A program made the translations under genes and the position numbers. Positions 17,804 through 30,446 of a stretch of 64,000 nucleotides of DNA are shown in pieces; the stretch's first letter is position 1, and each line of letters opens with the position of its first letter. The stretch covers positions 32,587,501 to 32,651,500 of the forward strand of contig NC_079881.1 of the NCBI RefSeq assembly GCF_029227915.1, read 5' to 3'. The notes beneath the pieces were generated by a model, which did no database searches, was not told the DNA's origin, and was given only the letters and a program-made list of their open reading frames with translations. The DNA is from Hydractinia symbiolongicarpus. Its lineage: Eukaryota; Cnidaria; Hydrozoa; Anthoathecata; Hydractiniidae.

Positions 17804-18375
17804 TAAAATAAATATAGATTGTCAGTAGTCAATAGTTTATGTTTTAGTTTATGTTTGAATTCGTTAAGTGATAAAACAGCTTTTATGTCGTTATCAAGAA
17901 ACGTATTCCACAATTTAGGTCCCCTGCTAGTTATAGAGAACTTTGGGATTGTATAATTAATCCTAGGTTAAAAAAAACTGTTAATTGAAAATCTGGATGG
18001 ATATTTATGTTGTATCTTTCGAAATATGTTTTTAAATACTCTTGGTAACATATTGTTCTCAAGCTTAAACATAAAAATTGATATATAAAAATGATAAATG
18101 TTTAGTTGGTATACATTTACTACATTGAGATTTTCTCTGGAGTGAGTGTATCTGTCAACATTGAAAATAATTCTGATTGCATGATTTTGTCAATTTTGTA
18201 ACGTTGGTGCTGCACCACGCAATATTTGCATAATTTAGATAGCAGTGAATGAAAGAAGAATATATGTTTTTTAAACAATTCTGATCTAGTACAAATTTTG
18301 CTTTAAAAAGGATGCCATTTTCTCCAAGTAAAATTTTCATCAAGATTAAGTAATCGTTCTATTGAAGTATCATCC
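17804..18375 (-). pseudogene. Non-LTR retrotransposon reverse transcriptase, C-terminal relic
   Basis: On the minus strand, several frames give pieces typical of the end of Jockey/CR1-like reverse transcriptases: NLDENFTW near 18,345, a SFIHCYLNYANIAWCSTNVT block near 18,230, HKYPSRFSIN near 18,010, and SRGPKLWNTFLDNDIKA near 17,900, ending at the stop at 17,804-17,806. At least one frameshift and several stops separate them, and the catalytic part upstream is absent. It is a 5'-truncated, degraded insertion. Confidence 0.7.
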
Positions 18376-20274
18376 ACAAAAAAAGATCATAAAAATAAAG
18401 AAGTAAAATTTATCAGTAGCAGTGTAGGATTTGAGACACTTTAGAAGAAATGATAAAAATTGTGCTTCTTTGTTAGCAGAGCCGACCTTTTTTTAATCTT
18501 AGAACTATAGTATACAAACTACTGAGGGTGTACAAAAAAATTGCAAGAAATAATTTAATAATTTTTTTTTAAAAAAAGAACTTAATAGATATTGGAAACA
18601 TGAACATTAGAGTGAATACAGAATCTAAAACATACCGTTTGCAAGAAATTCGAAACATATTTAATTATTATTTAATGACATATTTAATTTTCTTATTCAC
18701 CAAAACAGAATTTTCAGTGAGATTAATTAGACAATTTAAAAAGTTCATCTTCTCGATATAATCTGTTGTGGCTTTATCATATCAAAGACTATTTTTTAAA
18801 GCCTGACATAGATAAAAAATGTTTCGCCTATTTCTTCCTGATTTTAAAGCAATGTGCCCGAAAATCAAAGAATTAGTAATTACATAGCATTTCATATTAA
18901 CATGTCATTTCCTGTACTTTAAATATATCACAACAGGTAGAATCTCAAATAGATTCCTTTTCTAGCATGTCGCGATAATTTGGTACATGTAAAATATTAT
19001 GGCTGTCGTGGATGTATTAATGAGACTCAACAGAAATGTTAATTAGCTATGTTTAATCGGTTTCTACAGGAAATCCGAAACGTTAATAGGCCAAAAAATC
19101 CTCAATAACGGGCTTTATAGAGCACGGTGTGACTTTTTATCCAATTTTCTATGCAATTCACGTTTATCAATTAAGTGGTAACAAAACATTGACAGTTTAA
19201 AATCTTATCACACGGTAAGAACAATTCAGACCTAATCAGTTCAAGCAACCGCAGTAAACAACATTATTTGCAAAATTCTAAAAAGATATATCTATTTCAT
19301 CATCAAGAAATGTTGATAATATTAAATTCATGTTTGATGGTGCACACATAAATAACTGCGTTTTCAATATAAACATTTATCAGCACAATCCGCAAAATGC
19401 AAAACTGTGTTGAATTTTTGTGATAGACCGGGAATAAACGTTCAAAAAAAAATTTTTTATGGAAAATCGAATCCTCTGAACCAATGAAACTCAAGAGAGA
19501 TAGATAAAGCAGTAGATATATGATGTCTATCTTCTGCAACGCAGCTTTTTCTTTATGTGGGTTTTACTATTCAGGATTATAATTAATATTTCCTTCTTTA
19601 TCTCATAATGACTGAGAATAAAATACACTCACATCAGCCAGTGTTTAGTAATGACACAATATAACGCAACATAACAATGTGTATATATCAATGTTACAAC
19701 ATAAGTATCTTGGAGAAAAAAAGAAAAAAAAACGACTATTATTTATTCGACAATGTTATGTTAACATTCGCCCACTTAATGCGAGCATGACCACACACAT
19801 TGCGTTATAAAAATTTATCGCTTTATAAAATAAAATAAAAAGTAATAATTAAATTAAGGACTCGTATCAAAAATTGTGTCAAAATAGCTCTAGAGGAATA
19901 GAAATAACTGACTTATTAAGAAATGATCAATCTCGCTCAATGGACAGACTCTCCTTCAGCGTGACTTTAAAATTATTAGACTCACCCGTTAGAATATTAA
20001 AATTCTCAAAAGATGGTGGATAGCATGAATGTATATATAGTTGTTATAAAACAAATACGAAACAAAGATAATTAAAGAAAGAAGAATAACAAGGTTAAAA
20101 GATAAAACGTATGTGACTGGCGCCCTAGTTTTGAATGAAACTTCGATAATGCAATGTCAATACTACGTATGCAATGCAAAGAAGAGATGTTGATTGTGAT
20201 ATTAACTCTTTCTTAACATACAGGTAGAACTATTATGGCATGCATTTAACATTGGCATATACATACATATATGC
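18376..20274. other. Gene-free AT-rich host stretch
   Basis: I see no coding frame, RNA gene or structured repeat here. The 78-codon minus-strand frame at 19,303-19,539 has no motif and is likely chance. Confidence 0.5.
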
Positions 20275-21709
20275 TTATTCTCGGTATGTAATGTTAAACT
20301 TGCTATTCAAATATTCCAAGGTGTTCACAGGCATATACTTTGATGAACAACCAGTTAATGGTTCAACAGTTACATTATTGTTTGGTTGACAAAAAAATGC
20401 AATACATTGCCTTTGTTTGTTATTATCTACAAATATAACACGATGTCTGGCACTTTTTACTTCGCCATCTGTCCAACGTTCAAGAAGATCAGCAGCATTT
20501 ACTACAATAGTGTCTTTGATTGGTGGAACGTCAATGAAACAACTATTCTCCGTTTCGACCTAGAAAAAACCGGGGATCTTATATAATCTACTACAACTAA
20601 CTCAGGTTAACTGGCATTGAATGCAAGGCTAAGCACTTTCGTGCAGGAATTCTGTACTGCACATCCTGGTATAGCGATTAGTGCAACCATACTTTACCTT
20701 GTAAACATTATTATTCAAGCAACAACGTTTAACAAAATCAACAAAAACACAAAAAAAACTTACCTCAACCCTCTCCAAGCTAAAACCACAGTGCATAAGG
20801 TAACATTTTTAAATCTGGCAAGCATACTGCAGAAAACTTGATAATTAAAAATCCTTGCTTGAGAAAAATGGAAGATTGTTCGTTATAAGTTGTCATAAAA
20901 TTCCACAATTAATTGTAAGCAAAATTGATCGTAATAGCTAGTTTTACCTTAATAGAACTATAAAAAACCTTATATAATATACTATTCCTATATTCCTTTA
21001 AAACACAACGACTGAGACAATAAAAACAACGCATCTTGAAACATACCTGTAATCCTCCTGTGTCATCTTGAAAAAGCAAGGTCAAAGATCCGTAATCAGA
21101 ATGCTCGCTGCACCGATACTGACCAGCGCCTTTCTTCACATCTTCAGACAATGATGGGTAACTGAGACATCTTAGAGTAGACAAGTTTTTGTCAATGTCA
21201 CCTATGTTGCTATGGTAGTTCTTAAGAAGAGATGACCGCTCTTTTGAAATAAAAGCCAAGTTCAGCAAATCAAACAACTGAATTGAGAGGTTTTTACACA
21301 AAATAAAAGTCTCTTCCAGCTTTTCATAAAATAATTTTGGTAATGTGCTCCTCAATTTCGAATCATCTGTAGGGATAAAATCGAAAACTTCTTTTAAATC
21401 AATTTCTGATGAAGTGTCAAAAACTTCACATTTGCTAGGTATATAGCAGAAGTTTAATTTGGTGTGTTTATAAAGGTGAGAGTGCTTGTCTACCTCGGGA
21501 AGGTTAAAAAAATCTCTTGAATGACCATTGATACTTTTGATTAATTGTTGAGGAATGTTGTGACCCTTGATATACACAAATCCATACTTTTTAAATGCTT
21601 CTAGAAGACTTTTAGCTATCGAAGTGATGCTTTTATCCAATGTGTCCTGCACTTGCTTAGAAGTTTTTGTGATACAAGATATATCGATTATTGGAATAGA
21701 TAAATCCAT
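20275..21709 (-). CDS. 2-oxoglutarate/Fe(II) oxygenase (isopenicillin N synthase-like), two exons
   Basis: Exon 1 runs from ATG 21,709 down to 21,047 (221 codons) and ends at a GT donor (GTATGT). Exon 2 runs from 20,559 (after a TTTTTTCTAG acceptor) to the stop at 20,275-20,277; the intron is phase 0. The predicted protein is 315 residues, the usual length for this family. Exon 1 holds the N-terminal DIOX_N-like half (PIIDISC; FKKYGFVYIKGHNIP) and the first two iron ligands H203 and D205 (SEHSDYGSLTLLFQDDTGGLQ). Exon 2 holds the typical DVPPIKDTIVVNAADLLERW block, the third iron ligand H260 (SARHRV) and the likely 2-oxoglutarate-binding R271; the usual partner Ser two residues later is Cys273. 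Substrate is not predictable. Exon 2 is not visible as an open frame of its own from an ATG. Confidence 0.9.
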
Positions 21710-21774
21710 GATATCTGCAATTTAAGAGATGTGTTTATATTAAGTAATATGTACTAAAGACGTTTATAACCATA

Positions 21775-23097
21775 CTAGTCAATAAAGCCCGTGGAGAAAT
21801 CCACTTAGGCAGAAGGAAAATGAAAAAATAGGTTGTTTTAATTTTTTTGCTGACAACAGCAGTGCAGACACAAAAAAAAATTGGCAAAAATTAGTTTATT
21901 TGTTGCCTATAATATGTAGAGCTTAAACTGCTGATCAAGAAAATGTATATGATCATGTGCTTTTGATGAGCGATTAATGAGATATAAGGGTTTAAAAATT
22001 TTGCTGACGTCAGCAATGGCCCCGTCCAAACCGAAATTTTTTTGTTAGAAATTTGTATACCTGTTGCCTTCATCGTATAGATCTTGAAACGCTGATCAAG
22101 AAAATGTATAGGATGTATAGGATGTATAGGTACTTTTTACAAACGGTTGCGGAGATATTAAGTTTTGAAGGTTTTTAGATGGCGTCATCAACCCGTCCGT
22201 TCCAAAACGGATTTGGTAACCCAGGTTTAGGAAACTTACCCAAATTGGTCCTAGGTGGTCCCTAGTTACCCACGCGGTAAAAAATCATTGACGTCACCAC
22301 CTCGTTTCCAAGTTATTTACCCTCAAAATTTTAGGTGCACTGTAATGGCTTCATTAATTTAATATATATTGACTAGTCGATAAAGCCCGTGGAAAAATCC
22401 ACTGAGGCAGGATAAAATTGATAAATAAGCGTCATATGAATTGTGATGACGTCACCAACCCATCTGCAAAAAAATTAGAGCCTTGTTTTTACGTTGCCTC
22501 TATTGTGCGGAGTTTAAAGCGCTGATCAAGAAAATGTATGTAATCACGTGCTTTTGATAAATGATTATTAAGATATAAAGGTTTAAAAAATTTGCTGACG
22601 TCAGCACTGACCCGTCTAGACCCCTCAAATTTTTTATTAAGAAATTAGTATACCTGTTGCCTTCATCGTATAGATCTTGAAACGCTGATCAAGAAAATGT
22701 ATAGGATCATGTACTTTTGACAAAAGGCTGCAGAGATATTAGGGTTTGAAGGTTGTTTGATGACGTCATCAACCCGTGCATTCCGAAACGGATTCTGGGA
22801 CATATGTTTTGAAAAATCACCCAAATTGGTCCTAGGTGGTCCCTAGTTACCCACGCGGTGAAAAATCATTGACGTCACCACCTCGTTTTCAAGTTATTTG
22901 GCCTCGAAATTTTAAGTGCACTGTAATGGCTTCATTAATTTACTATAGGATATTGACGTTAAAGTAGTGTTATTGACGTCGCGCCGTAATGTCAGAACTT
23001 TTAGCATATTAGACATGCATTTTTCGGCAACATCAAAGGAAAATGAACACATCCACTTTGCCTGTCACAGAGACACGGAACTGGCGTATTATTATAT
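21775..23097 (+). repeat. Two tandem copies (about 600-700 bp) of an interspersed repeat with TGACGTCA sites
   Basis: Units start near 21,775 and 22,371, each with AAGCCCGTGG and ATCCACT about 7 bp apart, a short hairpin-like head. Shared internal blocks include CTGATCAAGAAAATGTATA, TTGGTCCTAGGTGGTCCCTA and GTGCACTGTAATGGCTTCAT. The second ends near 23,057-23,097 with TTGCCTGTCACAGAGACACG and GTATTATTATATAGA. Six TGACGTCA palindromes lie at 22,005, 22,289, 22,447, 22,596, 22,761 and 22,870. No coding frame. The head-plus-(ATT)n end suggests a non-autonomous rolling-circle or similar element; class uncertain. Confidence 0.7.
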
Positions 23098-25556
23098 AGA
23101 CTAGACGATAAGGCCCGTGGAAAAATCCACCTAGGCCAAAGTCCTATGAAAAATAGGTTGCTTTAGATGTTTTTCTGACGTCAGCAGTGCATATAAAAAT
23201 AAATTTCCTTAAAATCTTACACAAAATGCCAAATATCAAATCGCATTAAATCCTCGAATCTTACGCAAAATAAAAAAAACAGCTTGCAAGGTGTAAAATC
23301 TAGTTGATAAAAAGTTACAACATCGACACTGACAACATCGACACTCACATTTTATATATTGTCTTTCCCTTAGAAGCTTATACAAAAATATGAAAAAGCC
23401 ATAGTTTGGAAAACATCAAATTTAAATCTAGAAAAATCAGTCATTTCGGTTATATACCATCCTCTACCACAAAAATTTACACAAAATGTAAAAATCAACC
23501 AGTTAAAAACACAAAATTTTTCACTTTTGGTTCCGTACTGCCCTTTACCAGCAATTTTAAACCTAAATGTCAAAAAATCAATGAGCAAAGAATAAACTTG
23601 AATCAACAAAGATCATTATGTGTAGAGCTTGAAACAATAATCAAAATAATGTATAGAATCATGTACAACACCAACAAATAATAAAGTCAGAAATAACACA
23701 TCTCTACTTTGTGAAAAACCTTTAATAATTCAATCAAAGTGTCAAAAAACATAAAATTTATATCTGGAAAATCATTTCTTCGATTACATACTATCCTGTT
23801 CCCAAAAAATATACACAAATTGTAAAAATGAACAGGTTAAGAATACAAAAAATCTTTCCTGAGTACGATGATCTGTAGTGACCTTTACCAAATATTTTAA
23901 AAGTGAATGTCAAAAATGAATAAGGAGTAAATTTGAATCAACAAAGATATTATTTTTGGAAAACAGAGTGTATATACGGTCTGTCCTCACAAAAGTTTAC
24001 ACAAAATGTAAAACAGATTTGTTTTTGAGGAGCACTACCAAATCAACAAAAATCAGTCTATTTTTAGCATGTCCTATATTGCCATTGCCCATAAATCTTC
24101 CACAAAAAGGTTATGAAACACATCAAATCATAGAAAAATCAGGCATTTCATATAATATTAAAAACAAAGAAGTTTTCATTATCACCAAACACAGTTATTA
24201 TTACAATTTTAAAATTCTTAACAAAAATGTTAACAAAAACGTGAATTTGTTCTTTCAGTATATTGCATGTGGTCTTTTTCCCACAAAAGTTTACACAAAA
24301 TTTTAAAAAGCAGCAGTTTGCAACATAAACAAAAACACAAACAACCATACCATCCTCTCATAAATTAAAATAAAGTCATAACCCCACGTAAAATTGCCAA
24401 TCAAATGTCTACAACCCCCTGTAAAAATAACCTGGAATTTTACATGTAGGCTGACAAAAGTTTAACAGGATGTCAGAAACAAAACAATAAAAAATAACTT
24501 AACACACATGCTTTAAATTCTGAAAAAAATTGCTTGGGTCCCCTTGTAAAGTTTACAGGAAATGTGAAAATAATTATACTCTTAGAAAAATACATCCTAC
24601 TATCCTGTCCAAAGTTTAAGTCTTTGAAAGATTTTAAGATAGGTGAACTAAGTTAGCTATACATATTAAAAAAAAGGAATAACAACATAATTCATAGGTT
24701 AGAGCTAGCCATGCGATAAGAGAGCAGGACTTGGAGAGGCTAAATTAGCTAGCTAACAGTAGCTAAGACCCCCAGTTAAATATATCTAAACTGGGAACAC
24801 TTAGCTATAACTAAAGCTAGCTATTTATGCTTAGTAAAACACACATAAAGAGAAACAATAGTAATGTAAAAATAATAACATTACAATAAGCAGTAAGTTC
24901 AACAAACCAAAGTTTTCCGTTTGTTAGTTAGCTAACAGCTTTATGCAGCATTTTGAATTTTAGGACAAACACATTAGTTACGCGCCAGGGGATACATTAA
25001 TTATGCAACAAAAACATAAACAAATATGGTGGCTAGGTTTTTTTTTAAAAAAGCGGTAAAATATAAAACTTCAAGAATTTGAGGCTTTTCTTGGAAGTCT
25101 GCTTGTTCCAGTGACATAAAAACTAAACGTCTGAATACATCAAAGTTCTTACTATTATTGATTTTAAATCCACTTCAAACTCCAGCTTTTATTTTCTAAT
25201 TCTAACTTTACTACTTTACTTCTAGCTCTAACTACCACTTCTTACTTCACTTCTTGGACTCTTCTTTCTCTGAATTACTTTTTTCAAGACAGAGGGACCG
25301 TTCTTTTGTTGTTGTTTTTTTTCGGTGTCAAGGGACACCATTTTTGTAAAGAAAGCCGTTAAATTTATTTCAGCAAATCAAGTTGCTCCATTTTGATCAC
25401 GTGAAGTAAACAAAGTAAACCCGCCAGCAAAATGGACATAATTTTTTCGGTGACTTCAAAGGAAATTTCAGCAACATCAAAGGAAAATGACGATATCAAC
25501 TTTGCCTGTCACAGACAGACGGACACACTTAGCGTATTATTATATAGATATTGACG
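23098..25556 (+). repeat. Long interspersed repeat with internal TTTACACAAAATGTAAA minisatellite
   Basis: It opens with GGCCCGTGGAAAAATCCACC near 23,113 and closes with CTTTGCCTGTCACAGACAGA and GTATTATTATATAGA near 25,500-25,556. Inside, a block resembling CACAAAAGTTTACACAAAAT recurs at roughly 100-300 bp intervals (near 23,470, 23,810, 23,990, 24,285), each within a longer similar unit. The part from about 23,370 to 25,550 matches 55,062-57,095 on the opposite strand. No protein of its own is evident. Confidence 0.7.
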
Positions 25557-25669
25557 TTGAAGTAGTGCTATTGAAGTCGCGCCGTAACGTCAGAAAACTT
25601 AACATATTAGACATGCATTTTTCTGCAACATTAAAGGAAAATGAACACATTCACTTATTATTATAAGAG

Positions 25670-26523
25670 ACTAGTCTAGTAAGGCCCGTGGAAGAATCCA
25701 CTAAGGCAGAGGATTACATTGTTTTGTAGATTTTGCTAACGTCAGCAGTGCATACAAATAAAATTCGCGGAATGTAGTTTATCTGTTGCCTGTAATGCGT
25801 GCAGATTAAAACACTGATAAAAATAAGTATTCGCAAACGCACCCTTATGCATTATGATAAATCAGCCAACAAATAAATAAGAAAAGTTTTAAAAACACAT
25901 GTTAAATTTTAATTTATAAAGTAGCACGAAGCTTTTCGTAACTGAGTTACATTTTCAAGTGAGTTGAAAATGTAACTCAGCAACGAAAAGCTTCGTGCTA
26001 CTTTATAAATTAAACTTTTAACATGTGTTTTTAAAACTTTTATTATGCATCCTTATGCGTTTGCGAATACTTGTTGCGATATTTAAAGTGCTGACGTCAG
26101 TAAAGTTAGTAAAATCCTCTAAAGTACAAATAAAAAATTTCTTCAGAAATTTGCACTGTAAAATCCAATTAGGCAGGAGTAGCTAATTTGGAAAAGAGAG
26201 TCGACAATTGTATTTTGATGACATCTGCCAGGATCCGTCAATACACAATATTTTTTTCCTGAAATTTGTTTACACGTTGCTTCCAATGTGTAGAAATTGA
26301 AATGCTGATCAAAATAATATATAGAATCACGTACAACACCAACAATAATAATAAAGTCAGAAATGACACATCTCAAGTATTTACATCTTATAATTACGTT
26401 TAAATCCTTTAATATTTTAATCAAACCTTTATTTTCTACTTCTAACTTTCTTTACTTCTAGCTCCACTCCGCCTGTTACGGACACACAGACACACAGACA
26501 CACTCTCCGTATTATTATAAGAG
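25670..26523 (+). repeat. Further copy of the CCCGTGG-headed repeat, carrying a long hairpin
   Basis: The head GGCCCGTGGAAGAATCCACT lies near 25,682 and the tail with repeated CACAGACA and GTATTATTATAAGAGA at about 26,470-26,523. The element contains the 240-bp hairpin at 25,827-26,070 and a TGACGTCA site at 26,092-26,099. The part from 26,143 to 26,424 shows no coding motif. Confidence 0.65.
25827..26070. repeat. Very long near-perfect hairpin
   Basis: The inner arms (25,882-25,958 and 25,964-26,041, about 77 bp each) are almost fully complementary around a 5-nt loop; they include AGTAGCACGAAGCTTTTCGT and its complement. Outer arms GTATTCGCAAACGC (25,827-25,840) and GCGTTTGCGAATAC (26,057-26,070) pair as well, with about 30 nt unpaired in the left arm. 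It could be a foldback MITE; transcribed, it would give a long double-stranded RNA hairpin. Confidence 0.8.
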
Positions 26524-28019
26524 ATGCATGTTGTTAATTACTCATTGTGGGTGTTAAAAAGGCTTTAAACAAAATTTAAAAATATTATACAGGTATTGAC
26601 TGTGACAACCTTGTTGCTTAAGTTTCCTCCAAAAACTTGTGTTGGTTGGTTTTAAAACTACAAGCTCCTGAACTAACAACTAAACTGTTAAAATTAGTTG
26701 AAAAATAAATAGCAAGTCTTTTGTTCAATTTAAATTAAAAGTTAAAAATACTTCAAGTGACTAAAAAATGTTTTATCAATGTACAGCGATTGCAGAGTGC
26801 CAATAAGATTAGAACGATTTTGTGATCAAAATCAATATCAGATGATACAATGTACAAAATATAAAGGAAAATCCCATGTGTCCATACATACTACTGCAAA
26901 CTTAAGTACAACATACACGTAAGAATGTTATCTCATGGTAAAATTGGCCTTGGGATAAATTAGTATAAGTTAAGGTCATATTTTGTCATCCATTCATTCA
27001 AGACAATGTTACGCCATGTAGCAGCTTCAGATATCAATCACGTTAGAATGTGAGGGAAAAAAATTGACTTAGAAGATGTATCAAGTTGTTGTTTTATCAG
27101 TTATGGATGACCGCAAATTTGGATTATGACAGTCTAATTCAGGCTTAGCTAATTAATAAAAAATACACCCACGAGGTAAATAGCGCGTCTTAAGCTTTCA
27201 TGCAAGCGATCCGAAAATATCTAACATGCAAAACAAAATTAAAAAGAGAGAACAACAAAATTCCTTCGCTCTATACACTACACAAAGGTTCCTGTTTTAG
27301 CGCGTCAAACAAATGCAGTACAAGTTTCAACAATGTTCTTGACCAGGAATTTCAACCCATGCATACATGAAGAGAAGCTAAACCATTCACTCTTGACAAT
27401 GATATATCAACACAGCATGTTCGTAGTTGATAACTGTAGATTTTAGCTGATACCTAGTTATGTGATTTTTCACAAGTGCTGAGGTGAATGCTAATAAGAC
27501 ACGCATGAAACAAGTATTTCGTCATCAGTTTGAATAACTTAACTTACCATAGTAATCAATTTAATTTATTCTAACTCAAACCAAAACTGACTAAATCCCA
27601 CGCCTGTATCGCTGTGCTAAAGAACGCATTAGTATTCGTATGTGAGAAGTCTTCATAGAATGGATAAATTAGTCTACATAACGTTATGTATGGATCGTCT
27701 CCAAGATCCTTTAAAAAATTCGTTTAATAACATATAATTTTTAAGTTAACATAACTTACGAATTCAAAACGATTTTTAAATAACATTTATTATTATATTA
27801 TTATTATCATTATAAAATAAATTCATTTCCGAATCTTTTTAAGATGGCTTTGTTTTGTTTATATAAGATTGTTTTACACCACAAAATTCGTTTCAAAATG
27901 TTAGAAATAAATAAAAAAATAATATCCATTGAGTAATTGAGTGGACGTTCACGTGTAAACAGCACATGCTTATGGAAAAAACAAATTGAATAACTGCGTT
28001 CACAACTTTTTGCTGCAAT

Positions 28020-28420
28020 TAAAATCCGTATACGTCTGTCATCTGTCTGGCTATCACGCAAAATGGTAGCGGCGGCTGCTCTGACCTTGTTAAGTCTTTG
28101 AAAAACCGAGGGTTTGAAATATTTTATTTTTATATGTTTGTATGTTATCTGTTTTTATTCATTGATTAAAATGAATAGTTATAATTTCTTTAAAAAATTG
28201 ATGTGTTATCAATAAAAAAAAAATTAAAATCCTTTTCTTCAGTAACAGAATTTAATTAAAAACCCTGCAGGTAGACTATCTAATGTAATGGTGGCCGTTT
28301 TAAAGGTTTGTAGGACGATTTTTGACCTTCTAGTTTTCTAAAAACTTTGTATTGTGCATTTCCATATGTTTTTAATGTTAAGTTAAAAATATTGTCATGT
28401 TTTCCAGCTATGTATAAATC
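28020..28420 (+). repeat. Dispersed repeat, partial direct copy at 43.07 kb and inverted copy at 51.8-52.1 kb
   Basis: TAGACTATCTAATGTAATGG at 28,272 recurs at 43,074, followed by GTGGCC(G/A)TTTT and a shared TAGTTTTCTAAAAA. The stretch GTAGCGGCGG with AACCGAGGGTTTGAAATATT (28,068-28,119) reappears, diverged and inverted, near 52,040-52,105. Confidence 0.6.
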
Positions 28421-28737
28421 TAAAAAAACGAATTTTAAGATTTTAACCACAAACGTGACTATCACGGAACATGGCAACACAGAACAAGTCCAGTTCGGTC
28501 AAGTTATCTAGCTAACCTTATTTATTGCTTATCTTCTGAAGTTGGGTATAAGAGCTTCTTATCCTAACCAAAATTAGTTTGTGGTTATGCAACTTACTGT
28601 TTATTTAGACCTGGCTTAAAAGTAAAACTATCCAAATGCAGCTATACCTTTTATTACTGTCATGAAAATTTATTCTACAAATAAAATTGCTTAGTTATCA
28701 TTTAAGCTGGGTGAGGTAACAGTAGGCTTCTTCCTGT

Positions 28738-29270
28738 ATTTTTTATTGAAACCGAAGTTGCAATAAAGGGTATTACGCCTATACAGAATGAAAGACGGTT
28801 TACCTGTACTAAGCGCTCCGCCCGCTGTCACGATTAATTTTTAAAGTTTCACGGGAACTTTTTCCACAAAACAATGTTGCACCATTGTGTTCGCTTCAGC
28901 AGGGTAAAAATAGATTGTAAACTGTTTTTAATTTTTGAATTCTACAAAACCTTTTTCACAAAATAAATTTTTTGAGTGATTGTTTTTGCTGCACACTATG
29001 TTTTTATTTAAACTGAAGTTAGGATATAGTTTTTTGAACCGGGTAATATGCCTATACAAATGTGTGACAAGGTGTCCTGTAATAAGCGTTTGGCCCAGTG
29101 TTACGACGGGCTTTTTCCTCTGTTTCTACTCAACCGCAGTTGCAATAAAGGCTTTTTTGGAAAAGGGTATTTATACCTATATGGATGTGTGACATTGTTT
29201 ACCTGCACCAGGCGCTCAGCGCGGAATAACATTCATTGTTGAACTTTCATCGAAAACATTTTTCAAAAAA
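28738..29270 (+). repeat. Three diverged tandem units
   Basis: Three segments starting near 28,738, 29,000 and 29,118 share the order: ATT-rich lead, GAAACCGAAGTTGCAATAAA or close variants, CCTATACA or CCTATATGG, a TTACCTGTACTAAGCGCT-like block, then TTTCACGGGAAC- or TTTCATCGAAAAC-like ends. The units differ by many substitutions and indels, so the array is old. Confidence 0.5.
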
Positions 29271-30446
29271 TAAAAAAAGCTTGGCCTACTGTTTTAGTTA
29301 TGACGAGTAATAAAGGGCTGTAAACTGTGTTTTCATTTCAGCTAAATGTGCAGGAAAGTGTTTGTTTAAAAAATATACTATACCCGGAAATACCATAATG
29401 TTGTGTGCGATTCACTCGATTTGCGACATCTGCATATCTGTACTAGAGCGCACCATCTGAATGTGCGGCACAGTTTATGTTCGTATTAATTGCTCCACAC
29501 GATATTTAACGCTGGGTAACAATTGTACCTGGCTAGTGAAATATAGTTTCGTTTGCTCTATATTCATTTTCACAACATAGGGTATTTTTATGTTAGTTTA
29601 GGCAATTCCTTATCAGTATAGAAGGATGGCGTCGGCGTTTATGCTTTGTATGGTCATTTTCTTTACACTTTTTAATGTAATAGTTGGTTTTAAAGCTTGA
29701 TGTGTTGTCATCATTCTTGATAAAATAAAAGAAGTTGACACGTTCAAGGTGAAATGTTCTTTCTAGTTTATAACGAATGAAGATCTACTAGACGTTTTTA
29801 AGACGTCTGAAAAAGGTGTCTTTTATTTATACAATTTAGCTTACATTGTGGCCGCTCCATGAGCCTTGCATAAAATATGAAATTTTATTTTTAAAAATCT
29901 CAGTCTCTAAACAAGACTCTTTCACACTAACCGTGTCAGCAGAAAGGCTAGCTCAAACCGTTAGAAAAGACCAAGACGTTCTTCATTGCTTATACAGAAT
30001 TACTAAACCTTTAAATCAAGTCCCGCTTGCAGTTTTGCAAATTTGTTCTGACTGTCGGTTTGTCTTAATGAAACTATTTTCTCTTTGTCTCCTAGATCCA
30101 TATATTGGACAGTGTCATACTTGACTCCTAATTTGGTTTGAATTATAAGCAGTCATACTATCACGAAATCATAAGTAAATTTTACTATCCTCCTAAATTC
30201 CCTTTAAAATTTTTCTATGTGTCGTGTAGAAAGTAAAAAGGTCGGACAGAGCAATTGACCTTCTTATTTTCATCCATGAAAAACATACAAAAAAGGAAAT
30301 TTAAAAAGTAACAAAGTTAATAAATGGATCATGAGTCATCAGGTCACTTATGAGTTGTTGTTTCGCTTCCGCAATAATGACATATTTAAAACAACTCTCT
30401 TCGGACAAAATTAATTTACAAACGAATTAGAATTTGAATTGTCATT

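Larger units (their letters stand above)
26524..30446. other. Gene-free host stretch with dispersed repeats
   Basis: No supported gene. It contains a (TTA)n tract near 27,786, a repeat at 28,020-28,420 related to 43.07 and 51.8 kb, and a three-unit diverged tandem repeat at about 28,738-29,270. Short frames in the last one reflect the repeat, not a gene. Confidence 0.55.

Noticed and set aside
20386-20841. Plus-strand frames over the oxygenase second exon and intron
   Set aside because: The first is the antisense of a clear catalytic exon on the minus strand; the second lies in the intron and has no motif.
28980-29242. Overlapping frames of 64-70 codons
   Set aside because: They come from a diverged tandem repeat with similar units in different frames.
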